Source: Enterococcus durans NBRC 100479 = LMG 10746
Lineage (GTDB): Bacteria > Bacillota > Bacilli > Lactobacillales > Enterococcaceae
Length of the DNA stretch: 50,419 nt
NCBI RefSeq assembly: GCF_001544215.1
Contig: NZ_BCQB01000021.1
Coordinates: 1 to 50,419, forward strand
Reading direction: 5' to 3'
Part shown: piece after piece, positions 1-8,393 of the stretch
Layout of the letters: every line of letters starts with the position of its first letter
How positions within the stretch are numbered: position 1 is the stretch's first letter
Made by a program: the position numbers and the translations under genes
Notes under the pieces: model-generated
The model's database searches: none
What the model was told of the DNA's origin: nothing
The model's input: the letters and a program-made list of their open reading frames with translations, nothing else

Positions 1-384
1 ATAATTATATTTCCCACGAAAATGAATCGTTATTTTCTAATTGCTTTCATCTTTACTGGTTGCTTTCAATGTAAAGATTTCTCTTCTCAATCACTCTCAT
101 CAAATTATAACATTTATTCATTTTTTCAAACTAAAAGGAACGGTTTCGTTTTCTCCACTAAGTTTTATGTTCTTGTTTATTACAAAAAAATACCAAGATT
201 CCAAATAGTATTTTCAGCTATATTTGTAGATACACTATGTATTCACGAAGATTTTCTCAGCAATATAAATAATTTTAAATTTTTCAAAATTGAGAAATCC
301 ATCATTATTGGCCAATGCGATTTATTAATTTTTGATTATAAATAAATGATACTATACACATTTTAAGCCGTCAAAGATTTGCAC
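1..384. other. AT-rich left-edge intergenic stretch, no convincing gene
   Basis: This stretch is very AT-rich. An open frame of about 107 codons can be read rightwards from 22, but it has no ribosome binding site before its ATG and its composition (Phe, Ile, Asn, Lys, Tyr) is what AT-rich noncoding DNA gives. On the minus strand a TATAAT hexamer lies near 110-116, possibly a promoter for a gene beyond the left edge, without a convincing -35 box. I see nothing else that can be supported. Confidence 0.5.
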
Positions 385-428
385 AAAAAAACTACTTGAT
401 TTCCTCAATAAAGGAAACCAAGTAGTTA
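385..428 (-). terminator. Rho-independent terminator of the fruRKA operon
   Basis: The arms AACTACTTG and CAAGTAGTT, extended inwards by a TTTCC/GGAAA pairing, form a long hairpin. On the minus strand it is followed by a run of seven T. It begins about a dozen bases beyond the fruA stop codon and so closes the leftward operon. Confidence 0.9.
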
Positions 429-440
429 CTAGAACTGATC

Positions 441-2372
441 TTAAGCTTTTGCTAATTCGGGTGTTTTTCTCAATAGACCATAGATCACACCGGAAACAAC
501 TGCACCGATAGCAATAAATACAAGATACATGATTGGTTGACTTACTAGGAAAACAACGAAGATACCACCATGTGGTGCAAGTAATTTAATTCCCAATGCA
601 CCAACTAAGCCACCAGTTAGGGCTGAACCAATAATGAAACTTGGAATAGCACGAACAGGGTCAGCGGCTGCAAAAGGTATAGAACCTTCTGTAACAAAGG
701 ATAGCCCCATGATGATGTTTGTCAAACCAGCATCTTGATCTGTTTTGCTAAATTTATTTTTGAATAGACGTGTTGCTACGAAAATAGCTAATGGTGGAAC
801 CATACCACCTGCCATAACAGATGCCATGACTATACTTCCGCCAGTTGCAACAGTTGTAGCTAAAGTAGCTGTCCCAAATACATATGCTGCTTTATTGATT
901 GGTCCACCAAGATCGGCTGCCATCATTCCAGCTAGCAAAGCACCAAGTAGTGCGGCATTTGAACCACTCATGCCAGTCAAAAAGCTATTCAATGCATCAT
1001 TGATCGCCTTCATAGGGACATTGACCAGCAACATCAAGAATCCGGTAATCAATAAACCAAAGACTGGGTAAAATAGGATCGTTTTAATCCCATCCAATGA
1101 TTTTGGCAAATTCTTGAATACTTTACGTAAGAACACGATCACATAACCTGCGATGAAACCACCGATCAATGCACCTAAGAATCCTGCACCACCAGTATTT
1201 GCTAAAGCACCAGCTGCAAAACCAACAACTAATCCAGGACGATCACCAATACTTGAAGCAATGAATCCCGCTAAGACTGGTAACATGAAGCCAAATGCAG
1301 CTTGTCCGATTTGATTGAACCAACTAGCAAGTTGGTTATAATTTCCTAAGTGTGCCAATTGATCGTGAGGAACACCCATGAATTGGTCGATCATAAAGGA
1401 AAGAGCGATGGCGATCCCGCCACCAATAACAAACGGTAACATATGAGAAACACCATTCATCAAATCTTTATAGATTCTTTGACCAACTGTACCATCAGCA
1501 TTTCCTTCATCTGCTGCACCATCTTTTCCTTCTCCATGGAAAACTGGGGCAGTGTCATTCGTTGCCAATTGGATCAATTCTTCTGGCTTGCGGATACCAT
1601 CGCTGACTGGTCGATTGACTAATTTTTTCCCATCGAAACGATCCATTTCAACTTTTTTATCTGCAGCAACGATGACCCCATCTGCTCGAGCGATATCTTC
1701 TGCTGTCAAACGATTCTTGATCCCTTCAGAACCATTTGTTTCAACTTTGATATCAACGCCCATTTCTTTTGCTTTTTTCTTAAGCGAATCTTCTGCCATA
1801 TACGTATGAGCGATTCCTGTTGGGCAAGCAGTTACAGCAACGATATATTTCTTTTTAGGATCTAAACTTTTTTCTGTTGCTTGTGCTTCCTTTTCAGCTT
1901 TTTCTTCTGCTTCTTTTTGTTCTTCTGCTGTTTGGAATAATTCTTGAACAGCTTCTGGTGTTTCCACCTGTTTTAATTTTCCGACAAAATCTGGGTCGAT
2001 CAAAAGTCGGGATAATGCTGCTAATGCTTGTAAATGAGTATCATTTGCCCCTTCTGGTGCAGCAATCATGAAAAACAAATATGTTGGTTGACCATCTAAT
2101 GATTCATAGTCAACACCTTTTTTGCTTTTGGCAAATAAAACTGTTGCTTCTTTGACAGCTGCATTTTTTGCGTGAGGCATTGCAATACCGTCACCTAAAC
2201 CAGTTGATGTTTGTGCTTCACGTGCTAAAATACCGTCTTTGTAGGTTTTAATATCTGAAATACGACCTGCTTCATACATTTTTTGGACCATTTCATCAAT
2301 TGCGCCTTTTTTATCAGTCGCTTGTAGGTCCATGATCATTGCATCTTTGATCATTAAGTCTTTAATATTCAT
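441..2372 (-). CDS. fruA: PTS fructose-specific EIIABC component
   Basis: Imports fructose and phosphorylates it to fructose-1-phosphate at the membrane. The 643-aa protein carries all three domains. EIIA is residues 1-150 with the phospho-His in GIAMPHA, about H67. A charged Glu/Lys/Ala linker follows at about 150-172. EIIB begins about 174 with the phospho-Cys in TACPTGIAHT, about C183. The rest, from about 310, is the hydrophobic EIIC permease. The start is the ATG at 2372 because AGGAGG lies 7 nt upstream; the frame stays open seven codons further without a ribosome binding site. It is the last gene of fruR-fruK-fruA, 17 nt after fruK. Order and domain fusion match the fructose operon of Bacillus and Lactococcus. 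Confidence 0.95.
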   Translation of the reverse strand: MNIKDLMIKDAMIMDLQATDKKGAIDEMVQKMYEAGRISDIKTYKDGILAREAQTSTGLGDGIAMPHAKNAAVKEATVLFAKSKKGVDYESLDGQPTYLFFMIAAPEGANDTHLQALAALSRLLIDPDFVGKLKQVETPEAVQELFQTAEEQKEAEEKAEKEAQATEKSLDPKKKYIVAVTACPTGIAHTYMAEDSLKKKAKEMGVDIKVETNGSEGIKNRLTAEDIARADGVIVAADKKVEMDRFDGKKLVNRPVSDGIRKPEELIQLATNDTAPVFHGEGKDGAADEGNADGTVGQRIYKDLMNGVSHMLPFVIGGGIAIALSFMIDQFMGVPHDQLAHLGNYNQLASWFNQIGQAAFGFMLPVLAGFIASSIGDRPGLVVGFAAGALANTGGAGFLGALIGGFIAGYVIVFLRKVFKNLPKSLDGIKTILFYPVFGLLITGFLMLLVNVPMKAINDALNSFLTGMSGSNAALLGALLAGMMAADLGGPINKAAYVFGTATLATTVATGGSIVMASVMAGGMVPPLAIFVATRLFKNKFSKTDQDAGLTNIIMGLSFVTEGSIPFAAADPVRAIPSFIIGSALTGGLVGALGIKLLAPHGGIFVVFLVSQPIMYLVFIAIGAVVSGVIYGLLRKTPELAKA

Positions 2373-2389
2373 GATAACCCTCCTAGAAA

Positions 2390-3304
2390 TCAATCAATTT
2401 TTGTAATTTCAACTTCTGGTATTAATTCATCGATCAATGCCTTTGTTGCTAAATCATCAGAGAATGCTGTAGCACTTCCACATGCAACTCCCCATTTGAA
2501 TGATTCAACTGGATCTTGATCTTTGCTGTAAGATCCAATAAAACCAGCAATCATTGAATCTCCTGCTCCTACCGAATTTTTCAACGGACGTACTAAGACA
2601 TTCGACTGATACGCACCATCTTTTGTGAAGAGTAAAGCACCATCACCGGCCATAGAGATCAATACGTTTTGAGCACCTTCTTCAAGTAATTTTTTACCAT
2701 ATGGAAGGATATCCTCGATACTCTTGAATTCTGTGTGATATAGTTCAGCTAATTCATGATTGTTCGGCTTGATCAGTAATGGTCTTTTCGCTAAAGCATC
2801 TTTAAGATCATCACCTGTTGTATCAATCACAAATTCTGCTTCTTTTCCACGGATAATCTCAATTAATTCTTGGTAAAATCCGTTTCTTAAACTTGCTGGT
2901 GTGCTACCTGACAAAACAACGATATCGCCTTTTTTAACGTTATTCATCACTTGTTTTAAATCTTCAATTTCTTTTTCAGAAAGAACTGGTCCTAATCCAT
3001 TGATCTCCGTTTCAGTATCCGATTTCAATTTGATATTGATTCGTGTATCAGATTGGACGTTGGTAAAGGCTGTATTGATTTGCTCTTCCTTTAACCATTC
3101 AGAAATAAAATTGCCGGTAAATCCACCTAAAAATCCAAGAGCGGTCGATTCCGTGTCCATCCTTTTCAAGATCCTTGATACGTTGATACCTTTCCCACCA
3201 GGTAGTTTGAAGTCTTCTTTCATTCGATTCAAATCACCTAGTTTCAATCCATCAACTTTTACAATAAAATCAATTGACGGGTTCAATGTTACTGTGTAAA
3301 TCAT
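2390..3304 (-). CDS. fruK: 1-phosphofructokinase
   Basis: Phosphorylates fructose-1-phosphate made by FruA to fructose-1,6-bisphosphate in the cytoplasm. The 304-aa protein is a PfkB-family sugar kinase: an N-terminal LPGGKGINVS substrate-binding segment at about 35-44, and the C-terminal anion-hole motif GAGDSM at 246-251 with catalytic Asp about 249. The start has AAGGAGG 7 nt upstream, and its ATGA overlaps the stop of fruR, so the two are translationally coupled. Tagatose-6-phosphate kinases share the fold, but the neighbours FruR and FruA decide for 1-phosphofructokinase. Confidence 0.94.
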   Translation of the reverse strand: MIYTVTLNPSIDFIVKVDGLKLGDLNRMKEDFKLPGGKGINVSRILKRMDTESTALGFLGGFTGNFISEWLKEEQINTAFTNVQSDTRINIKLKSDTETEINGLGPVLSEKEIEDLKQVMNNVKKGDIVVLSGSTPASLRNGFYQELIEIIRGKEAEFVIDTTGDDLKDALAKRPLLIKPNNHELAELYHTEFKSIEDILPYGKKLLEEGAQNVLISMAGDGALLFTKDGAYQSNVLVRPLKNSVGAGDSMIAGFIGSYSKDQDPVESFKWGVACGSATAFSDDLATKALIDELIPEVEITKID

Positions 3305-4053
3305 TGTATAGCCTCCTTAATTGTTGTCCGTTCACGATATTGTTCCGCATATTCTGATGGACAACACTCGGTTACGATCGTAGCTGCTTCTAAAGGTGCG
3401 ACAAAAGTGAAACTTAATTGATTGAATTTCGATTGATCGACTAAGACAAAACTTTCTTCTGAATGTGCCATCGCTAGACGTTTTACCGCAGCTTCTTCTG
3501 GGTCAGGCGTCGTAAAACCACGCTCAACATGGACACCATTCATCCCCATGAACGCTTTATTGAAATGAAAGTCTTTTAATTGCTCGATCACGCTAGAGCC
3601 TAATACTGCATTCGTTGATAACTTGATAATGCCTCCTAGAATGATCGTAGGAAGTTGTAAGTCAACTAGACTTGCAGCATGTTTGACTGAATTGGTGACA
3701 ATAGTAATTTTTTTTCCCTGTAGATAAGGAATCATTTCCAATGTCGTTGAACCAGCATCCAAGTAGATCACGTCTTCATCATTGATCAATTCCGCCGCGA
3801 TTTGGGCAATTTTATGTTTTTCGTGAACGTTTTTGAGCGTTTTTTCGCTCATTGCTTGTTCAAAGCCTAAAAGCTGTCCTTTTTTTGCACCACCATGGAT
3901 ACGTTCAAGAAGTCCATCGTTTTCTAAGTCCTGTAAATCGCGTCTGATTGTTGATTCAGAAGCATTTAGAAGGTTTACTAGATCCTGTGACTTCACGATC
4001 TTATGTCGATCCAATAAATGAAGTATTTTCTGTCTTCGTTCCTCTGTAAGCAT
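3301..4053 (-). CDS. fruR: DeoR-family transcriptional regulator of the fructose operon
   Basis: Probable regulator of the operon it heads; family members respond to sugar phosphates, here presumably fructose-1-phosphate. The 250-aa protein begins with a DeoR winged helix-turn-helix (residues 1-57, core SESTIRRDLQDLE), followed by the DeoRC sensor domain with the DAGSTT motif near residue 95. The ATG at 4053 is preferred because GAGGTG lies 9 nt before it and relatives begin MLT; a GTG four codons upstream is open but falls inside that binding site. Its stop overlaps the fruK start. The upstream region carries direct repeats likely to be its operator. Confidence 0.9.
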   Translation of the reverse strand: MLTEERRQKILHLLDRHKIVKSQDLVNLLNASESTIRRDLQDLENDGLLERIHGGAKKGQLLGFEQAMSEKTLKNVHEKHKIAQIAAELINDEDVIYLDAGSTTLEMIPYLQGKKITIVTNSVKHAASLVDLQLPTIILGGIIKLSTNAVLGSSVIEQLKDFHFNKAFMGMNGVHVERGFTTPDPEEAAVKRLAMAHSEESFVLVDQSKFNQLSFTFVAPLEAATIVTECCPSEYAEQYRERTTIKEAIQ

Positions 4054-4091
4054 TTCCACGATCACCTCATGACAAATAGTAGCACATTGTT

Positions 4092-4170
4092 TTTATAAAT
4101 TCAATACAAAACATTCAAAAACATTCAAAAATATTCTCTTACAACCATTAACGAATCATTTCATTCAAAA
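4092..4170 (-). promoter_or_regulatory. fruR promoter with repeated TTTTGAATG operator candidates
   Basis: Read on the minus strand, TTTTGAATG occurs three times (plus-strand 4112-4120, 4122-4130 and 4162-4170). The two proximal copies are spaced exactly 10 bp apart and run into the likely -35 region of a promoter whose -10 is TATAAA (4092-4097). One-turn direct repeats over a promoter are typical for DeoR-family repressors. The promoter hexamers are only moderately good. Confidence 0.55.
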
Positions 4171-4185
4171 TTCACCCTATATATC

Positions 4186-4280
4186 AAAAAAAGTGATAAA
4201 TGACAGAACCTTGAATACGTCCACGTAAGTTCAAATACCACAGGTTTTTGTGTGCTTCGACGTTCTGTTATTTATCACTT
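4186..4280 (-). terminator. Branched terminator-like RNA structure after the 4.3-5.8 kb unit
   Basis: A 19-nt arm at 4191-4209 pairs with 4262-4280 with one G-T mismatch. The 52-nt interior folds into two smaller hairpins, one around TACGT/ACGTA at 4216-4227 and one around CACA/TGTG at 4239-4253. On the minus strand the last arm runs into eight T, so it can terminate transcription from the gene ending at 4319. The three-way shape is more elaborate than an ordinary terminator. Confidence 0.7.
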
Positions 4281-4318
4281 ATTTAACTATCACTTTCGGT
4301 CAACCAGCTGGTTAGCGA

Positions 4319-4501
4319 TTAGACCTTTTCCTTTTGTTTACTTATTTTAGTTTTATGAAGGGTATAATAATAAAAGCCCAGTCCGGTAAGCATGACTAAA
4401 AATCCCAAAATTGAACGTATCGGTATTCTAGGAATCAAAAAAATGAGTAAAGCAAGTAATGCTGTAGGTAGCATGATGCGATAGTATAAACGTTTATCCA
4501 T
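4319..4501 (-). CDS. Small two-helix membrane protein, unknown function
   Basis: I do not recognise this 60-aa protein. It has two hydrophobic segments, residues about 8-24 (LPTALLALLIFLIP) and 30-48 (ILGFLVMLTGLGFYYY), separated by a short arginine-containing turn, and a basic tail (KTKISKQKEKV) probably facing the cytoplasm. The ATG at 4501 is chosen because GAGGTG is 6 nt upstream; a GTG three codons earlier lies inside that site. It starts about 10 nt after the end of the larger unrecognised gene upstream and would be co-transcribed with it. Confidence 0.7.
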   Translation of the reverse strand: MDKRLYYRIMLPTALLALLIFLIPRIPIRSILGFLVMLTGLGFYYYTLHKTKISKQKEKV

Positions 4502-4511
4502 TTTTTTCACC

Positions 4512-5759
4512 TCAACTTTTTTGCGCTGTCGCTAACTGTTCTAACTTAGGATAATCTAAGATCTCTACTCTCAAATGATGGATATCTTTCTTTACGTCAA
4601 AAGCCAATCTACCTCTTCGTTTTTTAAATCTTTTGAACTTGATATCGGATAATTCCTCACGTATCTCATCCAGAGGCACTTTTTTTAAAATATCACTTGG
4701 GACATAAAGCCGCAAAATCAACAGGTATTCTTGATACTTTTCATCCTCTACCGCTACTTCCAAGTACTCTCGGATATAATAACAATAAGCTTGAATACCG
4801 TTATCTAGTGTAATGCTCGGATCGATTACTTTATAAGACATCATTTGCGCACGTTGCTCATCCACCCAAGGGAAGTAAGCTTGAGTATTCAATGCACCTT
4901 TTATCCTCTTTTCTTTATATTCATCTTTTTCAAAATTATAATTTCTAGTAACAAAAAAGGTAGCTTTCTTCTTGGGGGCAGGCTGCATCATTCTGTTTTG
5001 ATATTGAACAGATTGAACACTTTTGTCTGTATAGGCATATTCTATAAAAGGAGTTTTTAATAGTCCTACGCCATTGTCCCACGCTAAGTGATCAAATCCC
5101 AACTGATCGCGATAGTAAGCTTGAAATTGCTGATTGACTTCAGCTTTCCAATTGAAGGGGTCGCGATAAAGCTGTACAGCAACTACCTGACTCTCATACT
5201 CTTTGACCCATTCCACTTGTTGCACATCCAAGAAGATTTGTTTGGGAATCACACGATAATAGTAGGAACTGTAGTACATTTCCCAGCAAGAAGTAAAACA
5301 CAACCCTTGGTAAGATAGGTCATATCCAGAAAATTGATTACAATCAACGATGATTTCTCCATCTGCCCGTTTGATTTTTTGTAATAGACGAATCTCTTCT
5401 TTCGTTTCAATGAGCAAACGTTCATCTATATCTGTGGTATTGTTGTACACGAATTCATCGTAAGGTCTTAAGTAAGCAAAAACACCATGCTGAAACATCT
5501 TTGTTCTGATATAATCTCGTATGACAGCAGCATGCTTATCCATCAGTTGCTTTTGAAAAATATTTTTCATCACTATTTCTTTCCCGTCAAAGTGAATGCT
5601 GAATTCATTTCCGTCATTTCCTATGATGAACCAGCCAAATCCAGCGGACCCTCCTGAAGTAACACTTGATGGAATCTCTTCAATTCGAATGGTCTCATTC
5701 CTTGATGAGAAGATTGGAAATAGGACGGCGTAATCAACAATCGAATAAACGCAAGCCAA
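4512..5759 (-). CDS. Hypothetical protein, main part of a frameshifted gene
   Basis: About 400 residues I cannot assign to a family. It is rich in Tyr, Lys, Asp and Glu, has no signal peptide or membrane helix, and has a charged C-terminal third with a KFKRFKKRRGR patch about 40 residues before the end. The frame opens at a TTG at 5759 lacking a proper start context, and its first 20-30 residues do not look like a natural N-terminus. The good start lies in another frame at 5836, so this is probably the body of one gene of about 440 codons separated from its N-terminus by a single-base frameshift somewhere near 5640-5710. It is followed by the small membrane protein. Natural inactivation and sequencing error cannot be told apart here. 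Confidence 0.6.
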   Translation of the reverse strand: MACVYSIVDYAVLFPIFSSRNETIRIEEIPSSVTSGGSAGFGWFIIGNDGNEFSIHFDGKEIVMKNIFQKQLMDKHAAVIRDYIRTKMFQHGVFAYLRPYDEFVYNNTTDIDERLLIETKEEIRLLQKIKRADGEIIVDCNQFSGYDLSYQGLCFTSCWEMYYSSYYYRVIPKQIFLDVQQVEWVKEYESQVVAVQLYRDPFNWKAEVNQQFQAYYRDQLGFDHLAWDNGVGLLKTPFIEYAYTDKSVQSVQYQNRMMQPAPKKKATFFVTRNYNFEKDEYKEKRIKGALNTQAYFPWVDEQRAQMMSYKVIDPSITLDNGIQAYCYYIREYLEVAVEDEKYQEYLLILRLYVPSDILKKVPLDEIREELSDIKFKRFKKRRGRLAFDVKKDIHHLRVEILDYPKLEQLATAQKS

Positions 5760-5836
5760 TCCTCAATTTGATTTTTCTTCTCAAATTGATTCAATTCGGT
5801 CAGTTGGATCGTCATTAATAATTTATTCTCTTCCAT
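5621..5836 (-). pseudogene. N-terminal fragment of the frameshifted hypothetical gene
   Basis: This frame has the real translation start: the ATG at 5836 has GAGGTG 8 nt upstream. It encodes MEENKLLMTIQLTELNQFEK and onward, then stops after 71 codons inside the longer frame. The two frames overlap by about 140 bp, and moving from this one to the downstream one needs a -1 shift. The overlap has no X XXY YYZ slippery heptamer, which argues for mutation or sequence error and against programmed frameshifting. Confidence 0.55.
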
Positions 5837-5976
5837 ACCTTTATCACCTCTTTCAAATTATTTTATAATTAAATTATAACCAAATATAAGAAAAAACTAA
5901 AATTTAAAGTCTTGACTGCATTTACAAATATTCCATGGTAGAATGAAACTATAAATTCTCAAACGAGGTGGACAAA

Positions 5977-6126
5977 ATGGGCTTAAAATTTGAACGCACC
6001 GATAATCTTGATAAATTATTCGAATCATTTGCGGTTGATCCAGAAAAAACAGTTGCTTCTAAGGAAGAAATCGATCGCTTCTTAAAACCAAAAGATGATT
6101 TAAAAAAAGACAAGAAAAAGAAATAA
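5977..6126 (+). CDS. SPJ_0845-type small protein
   Basis: A 49-codon gene, MGLKFERTDNLDKLFESFAV, ending in a lysine-rich tail. GAGGTG lies 6 nt before the ATG. Its start (a KFERTDNLDKLFESF-like block) resembles the short conserved streptococcal/enterococcal proteins named SPJ_0845 family, whose function is unknown. It is the only rightward gene in this part of the window, sits divergently from the frameshifted gene, and is followed at once by a strong bidirectional terminator, so it is probably a monocistronic transcript. The family assignment is from memory of the pattern. Confidence 0.75.
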   Translation: MGLKFERTDNLDKLFESFAVDPEKTVASKEEIDRFLKPKDDLKKDKKKK

Positions 6127-6192
6127 AAAAAGACTTGTAGTAAATTTGAATTTCTCCAATCATTGGAGTATCAAATCACTACAAGTCTTTTT
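6127..6192. terminator. Bidirectional terminator between the 49-aa gene and ysxC
   Basis: AAAAAGACTTGTAGT pairs with ACTACAAGTCTTTTT, with an inner CTCCAA/TTGGAG hairpin. T-runs follow the stem on both strands, so it can end both the rightward small gene and the leftward clpX-ysxC transcript. Confidence 0.9.
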
Positions 6193-6199
6193 AACTTTT

Positions 6200-6787
6200 T
6201 TATTCTGCAATTGCCGCTTCAATAGCCTGCCACGCTTCTTCTTTTCCTTGCTTCGTTACAGAAGAAAACAAAATAAATTGATCGTTATGATCAAAATCAA
6301 GTGCTTTCTTTATTTCACTTTCGTGCTTATTCCATTTTCCTCTAGGGATTTTATCTGCTTTTGTAGCTACTATGATAACTGGAATATCATAGTACTTCAA
6401 AAATTCGTACATTTGGATATCTTCTTGTGAAGGTCTGTGGCGTAAATCAACTAACGAGACAACTGCACGCAATTGCTGCCTAGTTGTGATATAGGTTTCG
6501 ATCATCTTCCCCCATTTTGCACGTTCTGTTTTTGATACTTTCGCATACCCATAACCTGGAACGTCAACAAAGTGCAACGCATTTTCAATCAAGTAAAAAT
6601 TCAGTGTTTGTGTCTTACCAGGCTTGCCTGAAGTACGTGCCAAATTTTTGCGATCAATCAATGTATTGATAAATGATGACTTTCCCACATTTGATCTTCC
6701 TGCCAAAGCAATTTCAGGTAGATCTGTTTCTGGATATTGTTTTGGCGCGACCGCGCTGATCACGATATCCGCTTGATGTACTTTCAT
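6200..6787 (-). CDS. ysxC: Ribosome biogenesis GTPase YsxC/EngB
   Basis: GTP-binding protein needed for maturation of the 50S ribosomal subunit. The 195-aa protein has the ordered G motifs: G1 GRSNVGKSS at about 30-38, G3 DVPGYG near 76-81, G4 TKAD near 145, and a G5-like SS segment near the C-terminus. The length is usual for EngB. The ATG at 6787 is chosen because AAGGAG lies 9 nt upstream; the frame is open seven codons further without such a site. It follows clpX in the same direction, the common Firmicutes order. A weak hairpin separates them, so it may be expressed partly by readthrough. Confidence 0.95.
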   Translation of the reverse strand: MKVHQADIVISAVAPKQYPETDLPEIALAGRSNVGKSSFINTLIDRKNLARTSGKPGKTQTLNFYLIENALHFVDVPGYGYAKVSKTERAKWGKMIETYITTRQQLRAVVSLVDLRHRPSQEDIQMYEFLKYYDIPVIIVATKADKIPRGKWNKHESEIKKALDFDHNDQFILFSSVTKQGKEEAWQAIEAAIAE

Positions 6788-6906
6788 AACTCTTCTCTCC
6801 TTAAACACTACTAACCCTCAGTCAAACTGGTGGTATCATTCGATGCTTGACTAACAGATTTTTTAAACTGCCTTTTGCTTTTTCCATTTGTTCCTTCGAT
6901 ACTAAA

Positions 6907-6950
6907 GAAAGAGCTGCCGCAAAAGCGATAAACGACTTTCGCAACAGCCT
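6907..6950 (-). terminator. Hairpin after clpX
   Basis: GCTGCCGCAAAAG (6912-6924) pairs with CTTTCGCAACAGC (6936-6948) with G-U pairs, just beyond the clpX stop. The tail on the minus strand (TCTTTCTTT) is only moderately T-rich, so termination is probably partial. Confidence 0.6.
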
Positions 6951-6956
6951 AAAGTT

Positions 6957-8207
6957 TTAGCCAGCTTTTTTCTCAGAATCTTTGTAGACAATCGTTGGCT
7001 CACCAGTAAGTTCAGCAGCTTCTTTTGTGATGATCACTTTTTCGATTGCTTCATTTGATGGAATATCAAACATCACATCCATCATGATTTCTTCGATGAT
7101 CGAACGCAAGCCGCGCGCACCGGTATTTCTGTCGATTGCTTTTTTCGCAATTGCTTCTAGTGCATCTGGTTCAAATTCCAACTCAGTATCGTCTAAGGAT
7201 AGCAATTTTTGATATTGTTTGACTAATGCATTTTTTGGTTCAGTCAAGATGCGAACAAGATCGGCAGCTGTTAGTTTTTCCAGAGCCGCCATTACTGGTA
7301 AGCGTCCGATGAATTCAGGAATCAGCCCAAACTTCAGCAAATCTTCTGGAATGATGTGTTGCATCACACTTTCATCCTCTGATAATTTCTGATTGTTCGT
7401 ACCAAATCCGATCGTTTTTTCACCCATACGATTTTTGACGATTGTCTCGATACCATCGAAAGCACCACCTACGATGAATAATACATTCGTAGTATCGATC
7501 TGGATGAATTCTTGATGAGGATGTTTACGTCCTCCTTGAGGTGGAACGCTCGCTACTGTACCTTCAAGAATTTTTAGTAAAGCTTGTTGTACTCCTTCAC
7601 CCGAAACATCACGAGTGATTGAGACATTTTCACTTTTACGCGCGATTTTATCGATTTCATCAATGTAGATGATCCCTTTTTCCGCACGCTCAACGTTATA
7701 ATCAGCTGATTGCAATAACTTCAATAAGATATTTTCTACATCTTCTCCGACATAACCCGCTTCTGTTAGACTTGTAGCATCCGCAATCGCAAAAGGAACA
7801 TTCAATGTCTTCGCTAACGTTTGTGCTAAAAATGTTTTCCCTGATCCAGTAGGACCGATCAAACAGATATTACTCTTTTGTAGTTCTACTTCGTCAGCAT
7901 CATCTTGCGCTTGTTGGTTGACGCGTTTGTAATGATTGTACACAGCTACAGCTAATGATCGTTTTGCACGATCTTGACCAATCACATAACTATTTAAGAC
8001 ATCTAAAATTTCTGCTGGTTTCGGCACTTCTGTAAACTCGCGTACAGCTTCTTCATAAAATTCTTCATCAATGATTTCTTTACATAGGTCGATACATTCA
8101 TTACAGATGTAGACCCCTGGACCTGCTACGATTTTTTTTACTTCTTCTTGTGTCTTTCCGCAAAAAGAACAACGTACGGTCTCGTTACCACTTGGATTAT
8201 CATACAT
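6957..8207 (-). CDS. clpX: ATP-dependent Clp protease ATP-binding subunit ClpX
   Basis: AAA+ unfoldase that recognises substrates and feeds them to ClpP. The 416-aa protein has an N-terminal zinc-binding domain with four cysteines (CSFCGKT at about 13-16 and CNECIDLC about 20 residues later), Walker A GPTGSGKT near 115, Walker [11 protein letters not shown] near 180, and the sensor region with [10 protein letters not shown] near 366. The ATG at 8207 has AAGGGG 8 nt upstream; an earlier GTG lies against that site. It follows tig with its own leader region, as in Bacillus, and precedes ysxC. No clpP is adjacent, as is usual in this group. Confidence 0.96.
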   Translation of the reverse strand: MYDNPSGNETVRCSFCGKTQEEVKKIVAGPGVYICNECIDLCKEIIDEEFYEEAVREFTEVPKPAEILDVLNSYVIGQDRAKRSLAVAVYNHYKRVNQQAQDDADEVELQKSNICLIGPTGSGKTFLAQTLAKTLNVPFAIADATSLTEAGYVGEDVENILLKLLQSADYNVERAEKGIIYIDEIDKIARKSENVSITRDVSGEGVQQALLKILEGTVASVPPQGGRKHPHQEFIQIDTTNVLFIVGGAFDGIETIVKNRMGEKTIGFGTNNQKLSEDESVMQHIIPEDLLKFGLIPEFIGRLPVMAALEKLTAADLVRILTEPKNALVKQYQKLLSLDDTELEFEPDALEAIAKKAIDRNTGARGLRSIIEEIMMDVMFDIPSNEAIEKVIITKEAAELTGEPTIVYKDSEKKAG

Positions 8208-8335
8208 GGTCTTCACCCCTTAACTCGCACTTGAACATGCAAGAAACTATCACAGACTTTACAGTCTTTTACTATCATAACATAATTTAAATAAAAGCAA
8301 AAGTACAAAACAATCTACATAATCCCTAAGAAAGG

Positions 8336-8370
8336 GAAAAAGAGACAGGCTATGATCATAGCCTGTCTAC
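8336..8370 (-). terminator. Terminator of tig
   Basis: AGACAGGCTATGA and TCATAGCCTGTCT (8343-8368) form a perfect 26-nt inverted repeat, followed on the minus strand by TCTTTTTCCC. It lies 25 nt beyond the tig stop. Confidence 0.9.
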
Positions 8371-8393
8371 TTTCGATTTTCATCTAGCAAAAA

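Noticed and set aside
22-345. Open frame of 107 codons at the left edge
   Set aside because: No ribosome binding site, composition of translated AT-rich noncoding DNA, no recognisable motif.
5621-5759. Programmed -1 frameshift in the 4.5-5.8 kb gene
   Set aside because: No slippery heptamer or obvious stimulatory structure in the overlap; mutation or sequencing error is simpler.
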